Notes: a model not told the origin generated them from the sequence alone. A stretch of 13,561 bases of DNA from CAYYBE01 sp964470345 (GCA_964470345.1 CAYYBE010000015.1:1-13561), one strand, 5' to 3'. Positions 1 through 6,584 are shown, numbered from the stretch's first letter. Numbers and translations are program-made.

Positions 1-1
1 A

Positions 2-43
2 GAGGGGAGCTTCTTAAAAGAAGAACATGATTTAACGGTGTAG
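2..43 (+). CDS. C-terminal end of a probable DUF2975 membrane protein (partial)
   Basis: The frame entering from the left edge encodes thirteen residues, EGSFLKEEHDLTV, and then stops with TAG. DUF2975 proteins commonly end in a similar acidic tail (KEENDLT-like), and they are typically encoded immediately upstream of a small YozG-type XRE regulator, exactly the arrangement here (compare yoaS-yozG in Bacillus). The stop lies 17 bases before the ATG of the regulator, so the two genes are probably one transcription unit. Only the tail is visible, so the family assignment rests on a short motif plus gene order. Confidence 0.5.
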   Translation, partial: EGSFLKEEHDLTV

Positions 44-60
44 TGCCCGGGGTAACGTTC

Positions 61-276
61 ATGAAGATCATTGTTAAACTCGATGAAATTATGCTGAAGC
101 GTAAAGTTCGCTTAAATGAGCTTGCTGTGCGGGTTGATATTACTGAGGCTAATCTCTCAATCCTCAAAACAGGCAAAGCAAAGGCGATTCGCTTTTCTAC
201 TCTGGCGGCACTCTGCGCTGAACTGGGTTGCCAGCCGGGCGATATTTTAGAATTCCAAGAGCATGAAGAAGAATAA
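61..276 (+). CDS. YozG-type XRE-family transcriptional regulator
   Basis: A 71-residue protein that is almost entirely one Cro/CI-type helix-turn-helix domain. Helices 2 and 3 are around residues 18-36 (LNELAVRVDITEANLSILK), followed by the KTGKAKAIRFSTL segment typical of this small family and by CQPGDIL near residues 57-63. It has no effector or protease domain, so it probably acts as a simple DNA-binding regulator of its own operon and the upstream DUF2975 gene. I chose the ATG at 61 because family members begin MKIxVKLDxIM. An in-frame GTG at 43 overlaps the upstream TAG stop and would add six residues, but it has no better ribosome site. The gene ends 16 bases from the stop of the convergent hicB, with no terminator visible between them. 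Confidence 0.85.
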   Translation: MKIIVKLDEIMLKRKVRLNELAVRVDITEANLSILKTGKAKAIRFSTLAALCAELGCQPGDILEFQEHEEE

Positions 277-292
277 TTTGAAGCTCAGAAGA

Positions 293-688
293 TTACTTAC
301 CTGAACGATCAAGTGTTGTATCGATGAGTGAATCAAGAATTTGGCTGAGAGACATCTTTTTTTGTCGAGCTTGTTTGGCAAGAAGAAAATGTCGCCGTGG
401 ACTTGTGCGATATGCAATTTTTCCCTTATATTCTCTCTCATCTACGGGTACGGGAATTTCATCGCCTGACTCTAACGATACTTCGATTGCGAGAGAGAGT
501 GCTTCTCGTACCGATTCCATCGCTTCCTCAAGAGTGTTTCCGTCAGAACAAATACCTGGAAATTCGTTAACCCTAATCACAAATATTTTGTTACCATCGT
601 TGTCTTTGTCTAGCTCGATAGTGTACGTCCAAGGGAGGTTGAGGTAATACTTAGTGGTATGTTTTGATTTCTTCATAGCCATGTTCAT
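293..688 (-). CDS. hicB: HicB-family antitoxin
   Basis: A 131-residue protein with the two-part HicB architecture. Residues about 14-80 match the partial RNase H-like fold (YYLNLPWTYTIEL, then FPGICSDGNTLEEAMESVREAL, then GDEIPVP). Residues about 90-123 are a ribbon-helix-helix DNA-binding segment (KIAYRTSPRRHFLLAKQARQ and what follows). HicB normally binds and blocks the HicA mRNA interferase and represses the hicAB promoter. The start at 688 is set by a perfect AGGAGG at 695-700, six bases upstream; ATGs at 682 and 676 are also in frame. The upstream partner gene is only a frameshifted remnant, so this may be an orphan antitoxin retained after loss of its toxin, or a gene now used as a regulator. 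The RHH domain is a plausible ligand for the palindrome at 865-884. Confidence 0.88.
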   Translation of the reverse strand: MNMAMKKSKHTTKYYLNLPWTYTIELDKDNDGNKIFVIRVNEFPGICSDGNTLEEAMESVREALSLAIEVSLESGDEIPVPVDEREYKGKIAYRTSPRRHFLLAKQARQKKMSLSQILDSLIDTTLDRSGK

Positions 689-847
689 AAAGAGCCTCCT
701 GAAGAGCCTTGATTTGATAAGGGAATAATTGTGGTCGTTTTTTTAAGGTAATTCTTTTATGTTCGGGTTTGCGAAAACTATGGTGTGACCCTTTAATTTT
801 GAATCAATTTGTCTCGTGAACTCATATTCAAAACTTTCTTGTTTCAA
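651..847 (-). pseudogene. hicA: Frameshifted HicA-like toxin remnant
   Basis: Upstream of hicB, one minus-strand frame reads IKGSHHSFRKPEHKRITL and continues KKRPQLFPYQIKALQEAL to a TAA at 651-653, overlapping the hicB start. GSHH is the signature containing the catalytic His of HicA/YcfA double-stranded-RNA-binding-like mRNA interferases, and a PYQI-type helix near the C-terminus is found in some HicA groups. No start codon exists in this frame: a TGA lies just upstream of the IKGSHH segment. The expected preceding segment (LKQESFEYEFTRQIDSK) is present in the neighbouring frame. Loss of a single A in the A-run near 797-800 joins the two halves. The N-terminal helix also looks shortened; a TTG at 847 is the best remaining start and lies only about 10 bases from the predicted transcription start. 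I call it a pseudogene; a sequencing error in the A-run would produce the same picture. Confidence 0.6.
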
Positions 848-863
848 ACGTATACCCGAAAAT

Positions 864-892
864 ATGATATCAAATTTGATATCACTTGTCAA
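864..892 (-). promoter_or_regulatory. hicAB promoter with palindromic operator in the spacer
   Basis: Reading leftward, a consensus -35 TTGACA (887-892) is followed after 17 bases by TATCAT (864-869, five of six matches to TATAAT). The spacer and most of the -10 box are occupied by a perfect 20-bp palindrome, TGATATCAAATTTGATATCA, at 865-884. This is the classic position for a repressor operator. The first genes downstream are the hicA remnant and hicB, so autorepression by the HicB ribbon-helix-helix domain is the simplest reading (inference). Confidence 0.7.
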
Positions 893-969
893 GAACTGGT
901 TTAGAGGTAACGGTCTAGTCTTTGCTTGCTGTAGGCTAATCTCTGACATTGATCCGACGATTGTAATAG

Positions 970-1045
970 TGGTAGAGGCGAGCGGGGTCGAACCGCTGAC
1001 CTTTCGCATGTGACGCGAACGCTCTGCCAGCTGAGCTACGCCTCT
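970..1045 (-). tRNA. tRNA-Val (anticodon CAC)
   Basis: A complete cloverleaf on the minus strand: acceptor AGAGGCG pairs with CGCCTCT, D-arm GCTC/GAGC, anticodon stem TTCGC/GCGAA around loop GTCACAT (U33, anticodon CAC), and T-arm AGCGG/CCGCT with a TTCGA loop. The discriminator is A73 and the CCA tail is encoded (970-972). It reads GUG codons. It lies 125 bases downstream of the tRNA-Ala gene on the same strand, and the two may share a transcript. Confidence 0.97.
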
Positions 1046-1170
1046 ACAAGAATTTCAAGAACTTTTATTCGAAATGCCCCGTCTTTGCCAAAAGAGTTTT
1101 TTGCGCATAGACTGGCTCGCCATTCGTAGCTTTCTTTGCATCGGAGAGATTAACCCCGGAAAGCGTAGAA

Positions 1171-1243
1171 TGGAGATGAGCGGAGTCGAACCGCTGACCT
1201 TCCGCGTGCGATGCGGACGCTCTACCAACTGAGCTACATCCCC
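1171..1243 (-). tRNA. tRNA-Ala (anticodon CGC)
   Basis: A complete cloverleaf: acceptor GGGGATG pairs with CATCTCC including a G3-U70 wobble pair, the alanine identity element. The D-arm is GCTC/GAGC, the anticodon stem TCCGC/GCGGA around loop ATCGCAC gives anticodon CGC (reads GCG), and the T-arm is AGCGG/CCGCT. The discriminator A73 is followed by TTC, so CCA must be added after transcription, unlike the neighbouring tRNA-Val. Its 5' end is only eight bases past the stop codon of the zinc-finger gene, so it may be processed from that gene's transcript or have a promoter within that gene. Confidence 0.97.
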
Positions 1244-1251
1244 GATACTTT

Positions 1252-2418
1252 TCAAGTACTTTCTATTGTAAGGGAAGGGTTAGATTTGGCAAGCGGTAGC
1301 AGGGTGCTTTGCGCTCGGTTTGTTTGGTCTTGCAAGCTTCGGGCATGTTTTTGTGACCACATATGCCTACTCAGTCCCTTGTGAGACGCAAGTCGTATCT
1401 TGCATAGTGCACAGGCATATGTTTGTATTTGAACCTTTGCTTTATGAGACTGAATATGCTGGGAGCGTTCGCCGCCGGATTCATAAAACTTTTTATCGCA
1501 GTATGGGCATTCGTATGGTTTTTCTCCCGTGTGTGTACGCAGATGTCTCGTAAAAGTACTTTTGTGGGTAAATTTTGCGAGGCATAGAGTGCATTCAAAT
1601 GGCTTTTCGCCGGTATGAATCCGCATATGTATCTTAAGGTCGCCTGGTTGGGTATACGACTTGGGACACACAGTGCACTTGAATCGTTTCTCTCCCGTAT
1701 GGACCGATTGATGCCGGGCAAGTTTGTTGTTGCTATCAAATTTTTTATTGCATCCAGTCCAGGTACAAGAAAAATGTCTCGAAGCACTCTGTGCAATGGG
1801 TGCTGCAAACGTTGTAAGTGAGGTGGGTAATGCAAATGGTGGCATATTCAGCGATGAGGCGTTGCAGACAGAGGTGGTTGGAGGTGTCAGTGCTGTGGCC
1901 TGAGCGCTGGTTTGAACCGTCGTTCTACTCGGAGCTTCTTCCTTCATTCGTTTTACTGCCTGGGGACTGGTATTGTTCGTAGAATCCGATATTTGGTTAT
2001 TGTTTCTTTTGTGATCTTTTTTTATTACAACAATGCTTGTTGCAAGTGCAGTAAGTTCTGCGCTTTTTTTCCTTTTGATATCTTCTTGTGTTATCTCACA
2101 GCTGCTCTCTGTTGATTGAGATTTGGGTATGACTTGAGAGGGCTCCAGGAGTGAGCCGATAGTTCCAGTAAATGGGGTGAAATCTTCGGGTTCTGGAGTG
2201 AGATCTCGAGGCTTTTCAAGAGAAGTTTCAGGTACATTTTCTTGCTTATTGAGCAAATCAAGCAGGGTGACTGGCTCTGACGTCAGATCGAGAGGCAAAT
2301 AGTCGAGCATGGTTGGTGGTGTTTCTGAGCGTGGTAATTGTTCGGTTTTAACTTGGGAACTGTTCAATTCACTGAATGCCAAAAAAAGTATAAGAACAAG
2401 TATGTGCTGTTGTTTCAT
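1252..2418 (-). CDS. Exported Kruppel-type C2H2 zinc-finger protein, candidate effector
   Basis: A 388-residue protein. Residues 1-21 look like a Sec signal peptide (MKQQ, then a hydrophobic HILVLILFLAF core). Residues about 25-215 are Pro/Ser/Thr-rich and probably disordered, with basic clusters at 114-118 (IKRKK) and 155-159 (VKRMK) that could act as nuclear localisation signals. Five C2H2 fingers follow: C218/C223/H236/H240, C248/C251/H264/H268, C276/C279/H292/H296, C304/C307/H321/H325 and C336/C339/H352/H358. The first four are joined by TGEK linkers (TGEKRF, TGEKPF, TGEKPY), which are characteristic of eukaryotic DNA-binding zinc-finger proteins. Finger 4 has one residue too many between Cys and His, and finger 5 has a five-residue His-His spacing. 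The start at 2418 follows AAGGGATCCT and begins the signal peptide; the 73 codons upstream in frame have no such support. Action on host DNA or RNA is inferred, not shown. Confidence 0.88.
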   Translation of the reverse strand: MKQQHILVLILFLAFSELNSSQVKTEQLPRSETPPTMLDYLPLDLTSEPVTLLDLLNKQENVPETSLEKPRDLTPEPEDFTPFTGTIGSLLEPSQVIPKSQSTESSCEITQEDIKRKKSAELTALATSIVVIKKDHKRNNNQISDSTNNTSPQAVKRMKEEAPSRTTVQTSAQATALTPPTTSVCNASSLNMPPFALPTSLTTFAAPIAQSASRHFSCTWTGCNKKFDSNNKLARHQSVHTGEKRFKCTVCPKSYTQPGDLKIHMRIHTGEKPFECTLCLAKFTHKSTFTRHLRTHTGEKPYECPYCDKKFYESGGERSQHIQSHKAKVQIQTYACALCKIRLASHKGLSRHMWSQKHARSLQDQTNRAQSTLLPLAKSNPSLTIEST

Positions 2419-2462
2419 AGGATCCCTTAGTAGCTGTAACGCTGGATGTGCATTTTTGTTAG

Positions 2463-2492
2463 AATATATACCGAATTCCCTGCAATAGTCTA
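2463..2492 (-). promoter_or_regulatory. Candidate promoter of the zinc-finger gene
   Basis: On the minus strand TAGACT (2487-2492) is followed after 18 bases by TATATT (2463-2468). The -10 box is good, the -35 only moderate (four of six). Transcription would start near 2457, giving a leader of about 40 bases before the ATG at 2418. Confidence 0.35.
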
Positions 2493-2541
2493 TACCAGAC
2501 CTACTTTGAGTAATCGGATTACCTTTTTTGCAAACTTTTGT

Positions 2542-2571
2542 TTGACAGTCGGCTGAGCAGTCCGCTACGCT
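2542..2571 (+). promoter_or_regulatory. Candidate pyrG promoter
   Basis: A consensus -35 TTGACA (2542-2547) is followed after 18 bases by TACGCT (2566-2571). The predicted start near 2578 leaves a leader of about 54 bases to the pyrG ATG. It is divergent from the zinc-finger promoter in the same 213-base gap. Confidence 0.5.
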
Positions 2572-2631
2572 GGAGTGTGTCAAAAATCGCAGGAATTTAT
2601 AACGAATTCTATCATTAAGAAGAGGCTGGGT

Positions 2632-4233
2632 ATGCAAAAATTTATCTTTGTGACAGGTGGCGTTTTGTCATCCCTAGGAAAAGGGATAACTGCTGCATCG
2701 ATTGGTGCGCTTTTAGAAGCAATGGGGTATACCATTAACTTCTTAAAGCTTGATCCCTATCTGAACATTGACCCAGGTACGATGAGCCCTTTTCAGCACG
2801 GAGAGGTATTTGTGACTGACGATGGTGCAGAAACCGATCTTGATCTCGGTCACTATGAGCGTTTTACTCACGTAACGCTTTCTAAAAAAAATAGTGTGAC
2901 CGCAGGCAAGCTCTATGCCCAGCTACTTGATAAAGAGCGCCGAGGAGATTTTCTGGGTGGGACCATTCAAACCGTCCCTCACTTTACCAACGAAATTCAG
3001 GATGCTATTTTTCAAGCTGCCAATGGCGCACAGATAACCATTGTTGAGATTGGCGGCACGGTTGGTGATATTGAAGGGTTGCCTTTTATTGAGGCAATTC
3101 GGCAAATCGGCCTTAAGCAGGGGCGTGACCAGGTACTGTTTGTCCATGTGACGTACGTACCCTATCTGCAGGTCGCCGGCGAACTGAAAACCAAACCAAC
3201 GCAACATGCGGTAAAAGAACTCCTTTCCCTTGGAATACAGCCGGATGTCTTGATCTGTCGAGCACCGTTTGCTCTTGCAGCTGATATCAAGAAGAAGATT
3301 GCTCTGTTTACCAATGTTGCAGAGGAGGCGATTATCTCAGCTGCAGACCTGCCGTTGGTGTATGATTTACCGGTTGCTCTTGCGCAACAGCACTTACCTG
3401 CAGTTATCACGAACAAGCTCGCACTACCTGCAGCAACGCCTGATCTTAAAAAGTGGCATGATTTAAGTCTTTTGCTCCGTTCATTGCGCGATGAAGTTCA
3501 TATTGCGGTTGTCGGAAAATATACCGGACTTAAAGATGCCTATAAAAGCTTGTGTGAAGCATTAGTGCATGCACAGATGCCAACGATGGTAAAAGTGGTT
3601 ATCGACTGGGTTAATGCAGAAGAGCTCACAGCAGACAATGTTGCGGTTCGGTTGCAAGATGCTGACGGTATTTTGATACCAGGCGGTTTTGGTGGTCGTG
3701 GGACTGAAGGTAAGATTGAAGCGGTCCGCTTTGCCCGGACGCGTAAGGTTCCCTTTTTCGGTATCTGTTTAGGAATGCAAATCGCTGTGATTGAATTTGC
3801 CCGTGATGTTCTGGGATTGACCCAAGCTAACTCTACCGAATTTGACCCAGCTACACCCGATCCTGTTGTTGATATGATGGAATCTCAAAAAGAGGTTGTG
3901 ACCAAAGGTGGAACGATGCGTCTTGGAGCGCAGATCTGCAAGTTAGTGCCAGGGCTTGAAGCATCACAGATTTATGGGACGACCAAAATTTCTGAACGTC
4001 ATCGCCATCGTTACGAATTTAATACTGCCTACGCCAAAGCGTGTGAAGAGCAGGGGTTGCATATCTCTGGAGTGCATGAGACCCAAAATTTACCTGAAAT
4101 TATCGAATTGCAGGATCATCCGTTCTTTATTGCCTGTCAGTTTCATCCTGAGCTTAAGAGTCGCCTCTTTCATCCGCACCCACTTTTTGTGGCATTTGTC
4201 GCTGCTGCCAAGAAACGAGCGTTTAATGCTTAG
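2632..4233 (+). CDS. pyrG: CTP synthase
   Basis: A 533-residue protein of normal family length. It makes CTP from UTP, ATP and glutamine, the last step of de novo pyrimidine nucleotide synthesis, in the cytoplasm. The N-terminal synthetase domain shows the nucleotide-binding loop (GGVLSSLGKGITAASIG, residues 9-25) and the DPYLNIDPGTMSPFQHGEVF stretch (41-60). The C-terminal class I glutamine amidotransferase domain has its Cys379 nucleophile in FFGICLGMQ and His505/Glu507 in the FHPE motif. All key residues are present, so it should be active. The start at 2632 follows AGAGG (2621-2625), and MQKFIFVTGG is the usual N-terminus. An in-frame GTG at 2575 is rejected. The TAG stop overlaps the end of the convergent phosphoribosyltransferase gene by four bases. 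Confidence 0.98.
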   Translation: MQKFIFVTGGVLSSLGKGITAASIGALLEAMGYTINFLKLDPYLNIDPGTMSPFQHGEVFVTDDGAETDLDLGHYERFTHVTLSKKNSVTAGKLYAQLLDKERRGDFLGGTIQTVPHFTNEIQDAIFQAANGAQITIVEIGGTVGDIEGLPFIEAIRQIGLKQGRDQVLFVHVTYVPYLQVAGELKTKPTQHAVKELLSLGIQPDVLICRAPFALAADIKKKIALFTNVAEEAIISAADLPLVYDLPVALAQQHLPAVITNKLALPAATPDLKKWHDLSLLLRSLRDEVHIAVVGKYTGLKDAYKSLCEALVHAQMPTMVKVVIDWVNAEELTADNVAVRLQDADGILIPGGFGGRGTEGKIEAVRFARTRKVPFFGICLGMQIAVIEFARDVLGLTQANSTEFDPATPDPVVDMMESQKEVVTKGGTMRLGAQICKLVPGLEASQIYGTTKISERHRHRYEFNTAYAKACEEQGLHISGVHETQNLPEIIELQDHPFFIACQFHPELKSRLFHPHPLFVAFVAAAKKRAFNA

Positions 4234-4727
4234 CGTTGCTTAGGGGCTGATATCACCAAGAGCGCGGTAACTTCAGCATCGGTGACCGGTTCGTAAAATT
4301 GATAAAAGCGTTGGACGTTGGCCATAGAAGGTGGCGTGTACAAAATGACAACGTCATCAGCTTCTTGCCGTAATTCTTTTACCAACTCTATAGGAGCAAC
4401 AGGCGCTGCGATGATAATTTTTTGTGCACCAAGGGCTTTACAGGCACCAAGAGCCGACCGTATTGTGGTTCCCGTAATCAAGCCATCATCGACCAAGATA
4501 ATGATCTGATCTTTTATGACAGCCGCTAAACGTTCTTGTTCTGACAGAGAATTAACGGTAAGTACGGTCATTTGTGTAATGGGAAGCTTTAAGATTTGTG
4601 CAATAAAATAGGCCGGAATGACCCCAGCGCGGGCGATACCAACTACAACGGTATGCGGATGGCGCTGGTAGGCTCCTAGCTGTGATGCTAATTGCTTGCC
4701 TGCATCGGAACGATCTTTAAAAATCAT
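4230..4727 (-). CDS. COG1926-type phosphoribosyltransferase, short form
   Basis: A 165-residue protein with the type I phosphoribosyltransferase fold. The N-terminus (FKDRSDAGKQLASQL) and the VVVGIARAGVIPA segment (residues 27-39) match the COG1926 predicted phosphoribosyltransferases. IIILVDDGLITGTT (75-88) is the PRPP-binding motif with its two acidic residues. The C-terminal EADDVVILYTPP segment and following aromatic stretch are also typical. Most relatives are about 200-220 residues; this one goes directly from the NSLSEQERLA segment to the PRPP loop and lacks the usual hinge of roughly 45 residues. The substrate is unknown; a base-salvage or nucleotide role is plausible but not shown by its place next to pyrG, since the genes converge. 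The start at 4727 has GGGAG at 4734-4738. A TATACT -10-like box lies at 4803-4808. Confidence 0.85.
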   Translation of the reverse strand: MIFKDRSDAGKQLASQLGAYQRHPHTVVVGIARAGVIPAYFIAQILKLPITQMTVLTVNSLSEQERLAAVIKDQIIILVDDGLITGTTIRSALGACKALGAQKIIIAAPVAPIELVKELRQEADDVVILYTPPSMANVQRFYQFYEPVTDAEVTALLVISAPKQR

Positions 4728-4822
4728 GATTTTCTCCCGTTGGATCTCTTAAGAGTTCTGTGGTATATGAGCCCTGGGGGCACTTGGTTACACTGCAAGT
4801 TTAGTATAGCAAACTTCTGGCC

Positions 4823-4846
4823 CAATCTCTTGGTGCCAAGAGATTG
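4823..4846. repeat. 11-bp inverted repeat, probable operator
   Basis: Arms CAATCTCTTGG and CCAAGAGATTG are perfect complements separated by TG. The element ends two bases before the -35 of the SulP promoter and covers the -35 position of the divergent phosphoribosyltransferase promoter (-10 TATACT at 4803-4808). No T-run follows on either strand and no gene ends here, so a protein-binding site is more likely than a terminator. Confidence 0.6.
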
Positions 4847-4848
4847 CT

Positions 4849-4877
4849 TTGACTGCGCTCGGCTAAAAGAGTACTCT
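4849..4877 (+). promoter_or_regulatory. Candidate SulP promoter
   Basis: TTGACT (4849-4854) and TACTCT (4872-4877) are separated by 17 bases. A second inverted repeat, GTACTCT (4871-4877) with AGAGTAC (4883-4889), covers the -10 box and the predicted start near 4884, so it could act as an operator or as a hairpin at the very 5' end of the mRNA. The ribosome site AAGGGA is at 4918-4923. Confidence 0.5.
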
Positions 4878-4930
4878 CGAAAAGAGTACCTAAAAATCTT
4901 TATAACACTTTTTTATTAAGGGAAAGTCTT

Positions 4931-6553
4931 ATGCTTACGTTCTCTGCTGCGCTTGTGCAAGCACGCCGCAATTGGAAGTCAGGTCTTACCGTTGCCCTTG
5001 TCTCAATTCCCCTCTCCGTTTCCCTTGCTGTTGCTTCACAGGCAACCCCGACCGTGGGAATTATTACTGCTATTTGGGCAGGTATCATAGCGGCAATCTT
5101 TGGAGGAAGCCATTATAATGTAGTGGGTCCAACAGGAGCACTGTCAGGACTGCTTGCAGCCCAAGCGCTTACCAATGGTCCTGGCTGCCTACCAATGTTG
5201 GCAATTCTGAGTGGCGCTTTCATTCTCTGTGCCTACTATTTCCGACTTGAACGGTATCTGATCTTTATTCCGGCAAGCGTTTTGCATGGATTTATTATTG
5301 GTGTTGCCGCAATTATTATCTTGAATCAATTTGATTTTGCTTTCGGTATTCCCGCACATGCACGCCATGAGCATTTAATGGGCAATCTCTGGGAATCGTT
5401 ACAGCTTATTGGTTCATCTTCAGGGGCGGCTCTCGCTATTTTTGGTCTGTTTTTGGCGGCATTGTTTGCTATTGCCCGCTTTGTGCCTTCATTGCCACCA
5501 GTCATTGCCGTAACTCCCTTTGGTATTTTATTGGGGTACGCTGCTTCAACGGGAGTGTTGCCATGGGTTGTGCAAACGTTGGGCGATAAGTTTACTGATA
5601 TCCAGCCACGACTTTTTCTCTTCCCTTCATTTTCATTCTCGCTCAGCTATATGATTCCAGCACTGGCAATTGCTGTTGTCGCTTTGCTTGAAACGATGCT
5701 TTCAGCAAAGGTTGCTGATGTAATGACACAAACGAAACATAATGCATCACGTGAAGTCTTTGGATTAGGGTTGGCTAATGTGGTAACCGGCTTAGTTGGC
5801 GGTATTCCTGCAACGGCTGCACTTGCACGAACATCACTCAACATTAAGTCAGGATGTACTAATCGTATGTCTGCAGTGTTGAGTAGTCTTGGCGTTGTTG
5901 CTATTTCATTCCTCTTGCTTTCTACCTTCCGCTTCATACCCCTTGCGGTTATTTCGGCTATCTTGGTTTTCGTTGCCGTTCGCATGGTTGAAGCAGAGCA
6001 TATTATCGCCATGTTCCGTCTTGATAAGCGGAGCTTTTGGGTTGCAGTCTTAGTTGCTGTGGTAACGGTATATGAAGACCCAATCGTTGGTATTCTGCTT
6101 GGCGCAGTCATTGCCATGATCTTGTTTATGGACAAGCTTTCCCAAGGTGCCTATGAAATTCTTTCCCCAGAAGCAATCACACAGTCTGGTGGTAGAGAAC
6201 CCTCTCCAGAAAGAGAACCGGATGTACTTATCTACGCCATTAAAGGTCCACTTGCTTATATTAATGGTCAGTCGCATGTTACTTTTTTTGAAGAAAAGCT
6301 CACTCCCTATCGAGCAGTGATTTTAAAGCTCAACGATCTTTCATACATCGATCTTGATGGGACACAGGCATTGAGCGAGATGATTGATCTTGCCCAACGA
6401 CAACAAAAGCCTATTTTCGTGGTAGGTATTCAGGAGCCATTTGTTGCTATGGTGCATGAAAGTAAGAAAATTAATGAGTTGCAAGACAAGGGTGTTGTCT
6501 TTAAAACAGCAGCACAAGCGCTTGTTGCACTTAAGACAATTAAAGCTGCATAA
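4931..6553 (+). CDS. SulP-family anion transporter with STAS domain
   Basis: A 540-residue inner-membrane protein. Residues about 15-405 are strongly hydrophobic with the multiple-helix SulP layout. Family signatures are FGGSHYNVVGPTGALSGLLA (57-76), the ALLETMLSAKVAD segment near 251-263, and GGIPATAALARTSLNIKSG (290-308). Residues about 430-538 form a C-terminal cytoplasmic STAS domain (VLIYAIKGPLAYINGQ, then LNDLSYIDLDGTQAL). SulP proteins move sulfate, bicarbonate or dicarboxylates such as succinate; sequence reading alone cannot choose. The length is normal and nothing appears broken. The ATG follows AAGGGA by seven bases. It is monocistronic, with its own promoter and a hairpin terminator at 6585-6615. 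Confidence 0.93.
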   Translation: MLTFSAALVQARRNWKSGLTVALVSIPLSVSLAVASQATPTVGIITAIWAGIIAAIFGGSHYNVVGPTGALSGLLAAQALTNGPGCLPMLAILSGAFILCAYYFRLERYLIFIPASVLHGFIIGVAAIIILNQFDFAFGIPAHARHEHLMGNLWESLQLIGSSSGAALAIFGLFLAALFAIARFVPSLPPVIAVTPFGILLGYAASTGVLPWVVQTLGDKFTDIQPRLFLFPSFSFSLSYMIPALAIAVVALLETMLSAKVADVMTQTKHNASREVFGLGLANVVTGLVGGIPATAALARTSLNIKSGCTNRMSAVLSSLGVVAISFLLLSTFRFIPLAVISAILVFVAVRMVEAEHIIAMFRLDKRSFWVAVLVAVVTVYEDPIVGILLGAVIAMILFMDKLSQGAYEILSPEAITQSGGREPSPEREPDVLIYAIKGPLAYINGQSHVTFFEEKLTPYRAVILKLNDLSYIDLDGTQALSEMIDLAQRQQKPIFVVGIQEPFVAMVHESKKINELQDKGVVFKTAAQALVALKTIKAA

Positions 6554-6584
6554 GTTTATATTTAGATACGTCTAAGACGCAAAA

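Noticed and set aside
778..804. Programmed -1 frameshifting to express hicA
   Set aside because: The shift site does not fit an X-XXY-YYZ slippery heptamer, there is no good start codon in the leader, and the N-terminus looks shortened; decay or a read error is simpler.
743..1009. An 88-codon minus-strand frame starting inside tRNA-Val
   Set aside because: Its first part is translated tRNA and its middle crosses the hicAB promoter and operator. Only its last third has meaning, as the upstream half of the frameshifted hicA remnant.
1055..1255. A 66-codon minus-strand frame over the tRNA-Ala gene, with a VAQLVERPHRTRKVSG segment
   Set aside because: This is the well-known false protein obtained by translating a tRNA gene; the cloverleaf is complete.
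1371..1835. A 154-codon minus-strand frame overlapping the zinc-finger array
   Set aside because: It is the shifted frame of repeated finger modules and shows no C2H2 pattern of its own.
2419..2637. A longer start for the zinc-finger protein, adding 73 residues
   Set aside because: The extension would bury the signal peptide, overlaps the pyrG start and both promoters, and has no family support; the ATG at 2418 has a ribosome site and begins the signal peptide.
5647..6135. A 162-codon minus-strand frame inside the SulP gene
   Set aside because: It is antisense to a clear transporter gene, of biased Thr/Arg/Ser composition, without a ribosome site or recognisable domain.
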